A DNA stretch of 64,000 nt. Origin: Zerene cesonia. Its lineage: Eukaryota; Arthropoda; Insecta; Lepidoptera; Pieridae. Positions 58,501 to 64,000 of the stretch are shown here, in pieces (the first letter of the stretch is position 1; each line of letters starts with the position of its first letter). The stretch spans positions 4,787,218-4,851,217 of the forward strand of contig NC_052126.1 in the NCBI RefSeq assembly GCF_012273895.1, in the 5' to 3' direction. A model generated the notes under the pieces. That model was not told the origin of the DNA. It did no database searches and saw only the letters and a list, made by a program, of their open reading frames with translations. The position numbers and the translations under genes were made by a program.

Positions 58501-59896
58501 TAATCGGGAACGTGTGTGGCGACCAGCAATAACTTAATTGATTCATCACATTTAAATAATTATTTGGGCATCATTTAATGCACTTTATTTCAAGGGCAGA
58601 AACGCTAAAATCGCGTACTTTTAAGTCAGGAGTACTCAAGGGTCGATTCAGGGTCCCCTACTTTATATTGTGTATAGAAATGCTATTAGTAAAGGGTGTG
58701 ATTTGCAATGGTTATTTTATTAGCGTTATTGAGATTAAATGTATCGATGCTTATAGGTGATGCCTGCAGGTCCATTTGAGTTTGTTAATATAACAGTTTT
58801 AATATTATAAGTGCATGGGCTACTATTTATGAATTTTTAAAATATATCATAATCTATTATTAGTTTTCGTATAACGAAGAACTAAACTTGGTAAGATTTG
58901 TAAAATTTCTAGATATAATAACCTTATTAGTTGTTCTTCATAATACAACTTCATCATCATGATAATTTGATTGCTTAAGTATACTTTAACTTCACGTCGA
59001 TTCAATTGTGAATGTGTTAACATAATTATGAATAAGCATTATTTATTTTGTTTCTTTTTAGAAATGCAAGGACAAATACGAATATATTTGCTTTGAAATA
59101 TTACCATATAGATCAATCAATTACACCATCTATAATATATAACGATTTTTTTTTGTTATGTATTAACTCTTACCCATTCACAGGAGAAGAGAACACATCA
59201 CCCCTCCGCTGGTCTCCACCGACCTCCGCGGCTTTAGTTGCAGCAGCTCTCGCTCCACCAACCCTTAGGCCGTGGTTACCAGACCCGCCGAGTAAGAAGA
59301 CCAACCACTTGGGTAAGACAGGTTGGCATCAACCCGTAATTTATTTGATGTATACAGAAATTATTCTGCCTAATGCTATAGATCAGTTATGGTTGTGAAG
59401 GGTTTTGTTACAAAAACTAATATTAATTTATTATTTCAATAAGTTATATTATTTAAATTTGGTTTGAGGTTAGAGGCATGAAGATATAAGAAAAAATTGT
59501 ATTGTCCGAACGAGTATTTGAACAGTCAAATTTGATTATTGTTAGCAACGTGAATTATGTAGAGATATGTTTCAGATATTTGAAAAGAATTGAGTTTATA
59601 TAAAAAAATATTTCACACACATAATGATTCAAACTAATTCACAAATAATTAATAGTCTTACCTCTGCAAAAGTTAATGGCCGGTGGCAGCGCCATCAGGC
59701 GACCCACCAGCTCCGTTAACTATGACATTAAAAGGAGAGAAATTCTTCTAAACATTCTAAATATTATACCATATTCATCAGGGCTGGTGTGCGTTGTATG
59801 CGGCGACACAAGTTCTGGCAAACACTATGGGATCCTCGCTTGCAACGGATGCAGTGGTTTCTTCAAACGATCCGTCAGGAGAAAGCTCATTTACAG
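55537..59896 (+). CDS. Hr51: nuclear receptor of the NR2E3/PNR type (Hr51/unfulfilled), 5' part only
   Basis: Exons 55537-55591 (ATG; acceptor AG at 55,493-55,494, so part of this exon is 5' UTR), 59184-59312 and 59782-59896 join in frame and give ~99 residues, continuing past the last donor (GTAAAT at 59,897). The N terminus (MFHNSNDNVGAS...) and a Pro/Ala-rich stretch lead into the first zinc finger: CVVCGDTSSGKHYG...CNGC, then SGFFKRSVRRKLIYR. The P box CNGCSG and the KLIYR end fit the PNR/Hr51 group, not tailless, dissatisfaction or Hr83. In flies Hr51 acts in mushroom-body neuron identity and axon development, and in clock neurons. The second zinc finger and ligand-binding domain were not found up to 64,000, so they lie to the right. 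A two-codon upstream ORF (55,526-55,534) precedes the start. Confidence 0.85.
55740..55878 (-). mobile_element. truncated Helitron-like element (family B) in the Hr51 intron
   Basis: 'taaaaagtatcctatgtcc' through 'gcgtgaaagcgtaacagac' to 'cgcatttataatattagtaggga' matches 30,610-30,753; the hairpin/CTAG end is missing. Confidence 0.65.
55879..57656. other. Hr51 intron, no exon recognised
   Basis: AT-rich intronic sequence. A splice-acceptor-like 'attccag' at about 56,797-56,803 is followed by a short less AT-rich stretch (56,804-56,900) that has an in-frame stop seven codons after an ATG. It could be a non-coding or alternative exon, but there is no further support. Confidence 0.35.
57657..58082 (+). 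mobile_element. tandem array of a 74-bp unit with a hairpin, bounded by TC...CTAG|T (Helitron-like)
   Basis: Units start at 57,671, 57,745, 57,820, 57,894, 57,968 and 58,042 (period 74-75; the last is partial). Each carries the near-perfect hairpin GCGGGCTGCTTGCAGCCCGC and then 'caccgcgcacca'. The spacers alternate between two types ('agtcttggtaaagctggtctacg' and 'agtcttgataagactggtccacg') in the order A-B-A-B-B, pointing to amplification as a dimer. The array is preceded by A|TCTATACAAAAACC and ends '...ccgcgcaccag CTAG|T', with the last hairpin ~13 nt before CTAG, as in a Helitron 3' end. It sits in the Hr51 intron. Confidence 0.75.
58083..59183. other. Hr51 intron, nothing recognised
   Basis: AT-rich sequence without repeats of the listed families and without exon-like signals, up to the acceptor at 59,182-59,183. 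Confidence 0.4.
59672..59737 (-). repeat. family-D repeat fragment just upstream of the Hr51 zinc-finger exon
   Basis: 'ggccggtggcagcgccatcaggcgacccaccagctcc' is the reverse complement of the family-D core. It ends 45 bp before the exon acceptor at 59,782. Confidence 0.6.
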
Positions 59897-60852
59897 GTAA
59901 ATTGTTTAGTTCTTTTGAAATAATGTTTCCGCTTTGTTATTCGCTTTAGGCCTGATTGAATTTTGGCTGAGATTTCCAAAATTTCCGTGGTATTTGTTTT
60001 ATTTTTTATTAGGTAATAGTTTATTTATTTATTTGTATACTACAACTTATATATAACCAAATACATAGGAGAATTTACACTAGACATCATTTGGCATAAC
60101 ATCATAAAACATCTCCATAAAACATGGCAATTTTTTGTTAAATTTATAAGTATTCATTGTTAGATAATTGTGATATCTGTCTAGAGTATCTAATATAGAG
60201 AGATAGTGGTCTAAATTCCATTAGTATTATAGCATGGTCACGAAAAAATGTATCTATATCATCAGTAGGGGTGTATGAACTTCCCACGACTACAATAACA
60301 CAATCAAATATTTCGGCAACGAAATTAATTGTTTTAAATATAGATTAATCAAATATATACTTAGGTACATCTGTTTGTTCACCTGCTTTAGTTACGCTCT
60401 CAGAAACCTCAATTTCTAAATGTGATGTTCCAATTTCTGCAATTTCGTGTTTTTTTATGCTAACAAGTATTCAATATGAATGTTTTAATTTTAATTGAAG
60501 AATTTAAAGGTGATGAAGACAAAAGGCTATGTTATTTATCATATAAATAATAACAATTTTTATGAATAGTGAACATAATTAATTTAGTGTAAATGAAAAC
60601 GATGAAGTTACTAATTATATGAAAGAAAATATGAAAAAATAAATAATTAGCAAGGAGATATCGTGTTATAAAATGTAGGCATAAAGACTTTGTAATACTT
60701 ATGAAAAAACCTAAGTCTATTTGTTACGTCCTCACTAAAAACGCATGAAAATTCAATATACCGTTTCATAACACATTTTTAACGCGCTGCATTTTAAACT
60801 TATTATCGGCGTCATTCATATTTACACTTCACAAAAACATCATCTATCTTCT

Positions 60853-61039
60853 ATCTTATATATATAAAATTCTCGTGTCACAGTTTTCGTTGCCAAACTC
60901 CTCCGAAACGGCTCGACCGATTCCTCTGAAATTTGGTAAGCATATTGGGTAGGTCTGAGAATCGGCCAACATCTATTTTTTATCCCGATATTCCTACGGG
61001 ATACGGACTTACGCGGGTGAAACCGCGGGGCGCAGCTAG
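60853..61039 (+). mobile_element. Helitron-like element with a family-A 3' end
   Basis: Starts 'tcttatatatataaaattctcgtg', has 'aaacggctcgaccgattcc' and ends with the family-A tail 'tatcccgatattcctacggg ... GCGGGTGAAACCGC GGGGCGCAG CTAG|T'. The 5' half differs from family A, so two subfamilies share one 3' end. Confidence 0.7.
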
Positions 61040-61041
61040 TA

Positions 61042-61351
61042 TATATATAAAAATGAAACCCGTTTTCCTTGGTCACGGCATCACGCGTGAATGGCTGGAC
61101 CGATTTCACTAATTCTTTTTTTGTTGTATTTGTTATTATTAGGAGAAGGTTCTTACGGGAAAAAATATTAAGAGAATCTCTCAGAAATATTGAAAAATGT
61201 ACATTTAATTTTGCATATTTTAAAAAACGCGAGTAACAATTAATGTCAATGTCATTCACAGCCATAGATTATATTTATATAAGGAGTTGAAATAGGGAGA
61301 TGAAAGCGATATAACCGAATACCACGCGGGCGAAGCCGCGGGCGGAAAGCT
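61042..61351 (+). mobile_element. Helitron-like element (family B end)
   Basis: Follows the previous element almost without a gap. It starts around 'atatataaaaatgaaacccg', has 'atggctggaccgatttcac' and ends with the hairpin CGCGGGCGAAGCCGCGGGC then 'ggaaagcta' (CTAA end). Confidence 0.65.
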
Positions 61352-61359
61352 AAATATTA

Positions 61360-64000
61360 ATATAACTGTGACTCAGTAGCCCAAATCAATAGTCGTATTT
61401 GTTTCCAATACATTTTTCGGTTGATCATACACCTATTGACACAAGTGTAGTGGAGTCACATCCGTCTGAAAAACTGTGTCACAGTTGTGACCTCATTGGT
61501 GATTTTTGTGAAACTGCTTTTGACTGTTTCAATATTGATCGGCGAGGTGATGCGGACGATGTATTGGAAGAAGAAAGATAACGCAAAACACCTATGAACA
61601 TGCCTAACGATCTAGGTACAAAGCTTTTGCTAATAAAAACTACAAAGTTAATAAGGCGACTAATTTATATAATATTGATGATATATTATATTTAATCAAT
61701 AGTATTGATGCCTACAACATTATAAACCGGCAAATGAATTAGGACTTGCCTCGTATATATTTATTCAGGGCCAAAGTCTCATTTTATGCTAGTTAATAAA
61801 CTGCTAAAATTTATATGTAAACAATAGCTGTTAATTGTATAATTAAAAACAAACATTGCTTAATTGAACAATATCATAAAGGCATAATTCAAAATGACTG
61901 TCTCGGATATTATCGTACAAGTGTAATTTATTCGTGGAAGCATTTAATTCCCCGCTAGGACCAGACAAAGCTACATCTGATACTCCATCATACTTCAATA
62001 CGAATTACAATGCAAAAAACGACAGCGGAATCAAGTACTCAGACCCCACGCTATCAAAAACGCAAAATCCTTTAATCCCTATCAAAAACCTGGTCCGCAT
62101 CTGTAACTTTACTGCAGCTATGACAATGGGGATGGCTCGAATCCACTTAAGCCATTGTGAGCATATTTCTAATTCTTCGTACATCTGTGGCCCTGGTCAA
62201 AGTTGAAACGTTTGCTAGCATTTTGTTCTAGAACATTCGAGAAAGTTATCATAAATATGGATAAAAAAAACACAAAGATATTAAATATTAAATACCTAAA
62301 TTGCCTCATTTGCTCTTATACAGAGTATATAAATTATATATGTATGATAATTATTCAAACGTTGCGGTCTTAGTCTGGATAATAAGATGAACTCATTAAA
62401 TCATTATCATCTATTCTTGTTACCTAACAATGTTTGAATTTAATCTATCTTTTTAAGGTGGATTATTAAGTCAAAAGGAGTCGGTTACATACAAACAAAA
62501 AGGTAAAGTTAATAATATAAGATTGATAAGACATTATATGTTATATGATAATTATCAATGTTTTTGTTATATAGGTTTTATTTTAGTATTTTCTTGTGTT
62601 TGATTTTACGCGAGTATTATACATTCAGAAATTAAAGACTAAAACGTCGGGTATTAACCCGATATAATGATTAAATCGCGTTTAAAATCCGTTTGAAAGT
62701 CTTTAATCTAAAAGTTTTATTTTATTGATTCTTAGTAAAATTAACAATTTAAATTATCTACCCTTCAATTAATTTGGTGTTATAATCAGTCATGTAAAGA
62801 AATATGAAAATGTATTTTTATAATTGACTTATTTATCTAATGGTTAGAAATTAAACACATACCTACCTTCTGATTTGTTTGTTGTGTTTAAATAAAGGGG
62901 CAGTTTTCCAGTAACCAATCATCGTTGTTATTTATGTTTGTTTATTTTTTTAATGCTAGCTTTGTTATAACAATCGCTCACTTGATAAGAAAATAAATGT
63001 AAGTAGAGATTGAGATAGCAATTAAAATTCTGAAGAAAATGAAATCTCACAATCCATAGACAATTCATTGTTCCCAACCTCACCACCATAGATAACTTAC
63101 ATACAATTTACACTAGATTTTTAATTTATTAGCTGGCTAGTAGTAGTCTTTGAAAAAAAAAACATCAGTTTCCTAAAAGCTCATTAAATCACTTCCTACT
63201 GAAATTTACGACAATCAATGGAGTTTCAAATTTTTTTGAATATTTTTATAGTGTTGCTACCAGCAAATTATACGCATCATGCTTCAAACAGATACAAGGG
63301 TAGATAATATTAAAAACAGTTTAACATTCGGACCTCTCATCCCCCTCGCAATTAATTCAGCACCCGCCTAATGTTATCAATTGAAGTCACCCCATAATAT
63401 AAGTGTGACATGTGGTTCTTTATGACGAACAAATTGATTTTAGGCTTCGGGTGTTGTGATTCGAGATGCCTGTTTAATTCGTTTTCGATTTATTATCAGA
63501 TGGTTTTTTAATTGAACTACATTTGTATTTCGTAGGTGAGGAATCGTTTTCAGAGCCTGAAAACTAACTGTAATATGAGAGTAAAAGATTTTAAACGTTC
63601 CTTTTTTATAAGTTCTACGACTTTGATAACTTATTAATTAATTTGTCATATATTATATCTAAAGAGTTTTACTCTTTTTTTAATGTGGAAATTTATATAC
63701 TTATGTCTACGGTTTGGTCATTGTACTGAAGCTTATCTTAAAAGTTCGTATTAATGATAAATAACAGTATATGGCTATTTCAGTATATAACATAAAAACA
63801 ACATCTTACAGCCCTCCAATAGTTTGCGTTCGCAACAAATGTCATCCTACCTAAGCCTATTATGCTACGGATTACGAGTAATGAAATATCTTTAATCTTT
63901 ATTAGTCTCACAGATTGTGGCCATTCACTTTGATCGGGTTTCCCTTTGCAAGGATATCTGCGCATTTCTTCCGGATAAGAAATCGAGGTATAATGCAGAA
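61360..64000. other. right edge, probably Hr51 intron; no exon recognised
   Basis: No second-zinc-finger exon was found on the plus strand. Two open frames (61,399-61,581, 60 aa, acidic end; 61,934-62,206, 90 aa) stand out by balanced composition but match no domain I know. The rest is AT-rich. Confidence 0.4.

Noticed and set aside
59676..59781. Extension of the Hr51 zinc-finger exon upstream to an ATG at 59,676
   Set aside because: The upstream part is a family-D repeat fragment; the acceptor at 59,780-59,781 joins in phase to the previous exon and restores the expected protein.

Overview
The window looks like nuclear DNA from a butterfly or moth (Lepidoptera). It is AT-rich and intron-bearing. 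It is peppered with short Helitron-like elements that end in a GC hairpin followed by CTAG|T, and with tRNA-derived SINEs of the kind common in lepidopteran genomes. Four protein-coding genes can be supported. All are eukaryotic spliced genes, and their splice junctions were joined by hand and keep frame.

Layout: (1) 1-5.3 kb, gene-free and repeat-bearing. (2) 5.7-10.8 kb, plus strand: WDR48/UAF1, the WD40 cofactor of USP1/USP12/USP46-type deubiquitinases, 4 coding exons, 645 aa. (3) 13.3-16.6 kb, plus strand: a mitochondrial elongation factor Tu, 7 exons, 455 aa, with all G motifs but a divergent domain II/III. (4) 18.3-28.0 kb: almost 10 kb with no coding signal and none of the interspersed repeats seen elsewhere, directly downstream of the next gene and possibly its very long 3' UTR. 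(5) 28.0-38.05 kb, minus strand: a MEIOC-family meiotic regulator, 10 coding exons, 760 aa, with an extra Asn/Lys-rich tail. (6) 38-45 kb: repeat-dense intergenic DNA. (7) 45-46.7 kb: a GC/CpG-rich block with promoter-like motifs. (8) 55.5-59.9 kb, plus strand: the 5' part of a nuclear receptor of the NR2E3/PNR type (insect Hr51/unfulfilled). It runs to the end of the first zinc finger, and the rest lies beyond the right edge. (9) 59.9-64 kb: intron of that receptor as far as can be told.

The genes do not form an operon or a shared pathway. WDR48 and EF-Tu are housekeeping-type, MEIOC is germline-type, and Hr51 is a neural/developmental transcription factor. There are two assembly gaps: 10 N at 24,875 and exactly 1000 N at 54,413-55,412. 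The second lies just before the first certain Hr51 coding exon, so the promoter and upstream exons of that gene may be partly missing.

The most interesting observations are: a lepidopteran MEIOC with intact C-terminal core and a new tail; the ~10 kb repeat-free tract behind it; a decayed duplicate of the last EF-Tu exon start with its own splice acceptor; a 21-bp perfect intronic hairpin next to an EF-Tu donor site; and a 74-bp tandem array whose unit carries a Helitron-like terminal hairpin and which ends in CTAG|T.
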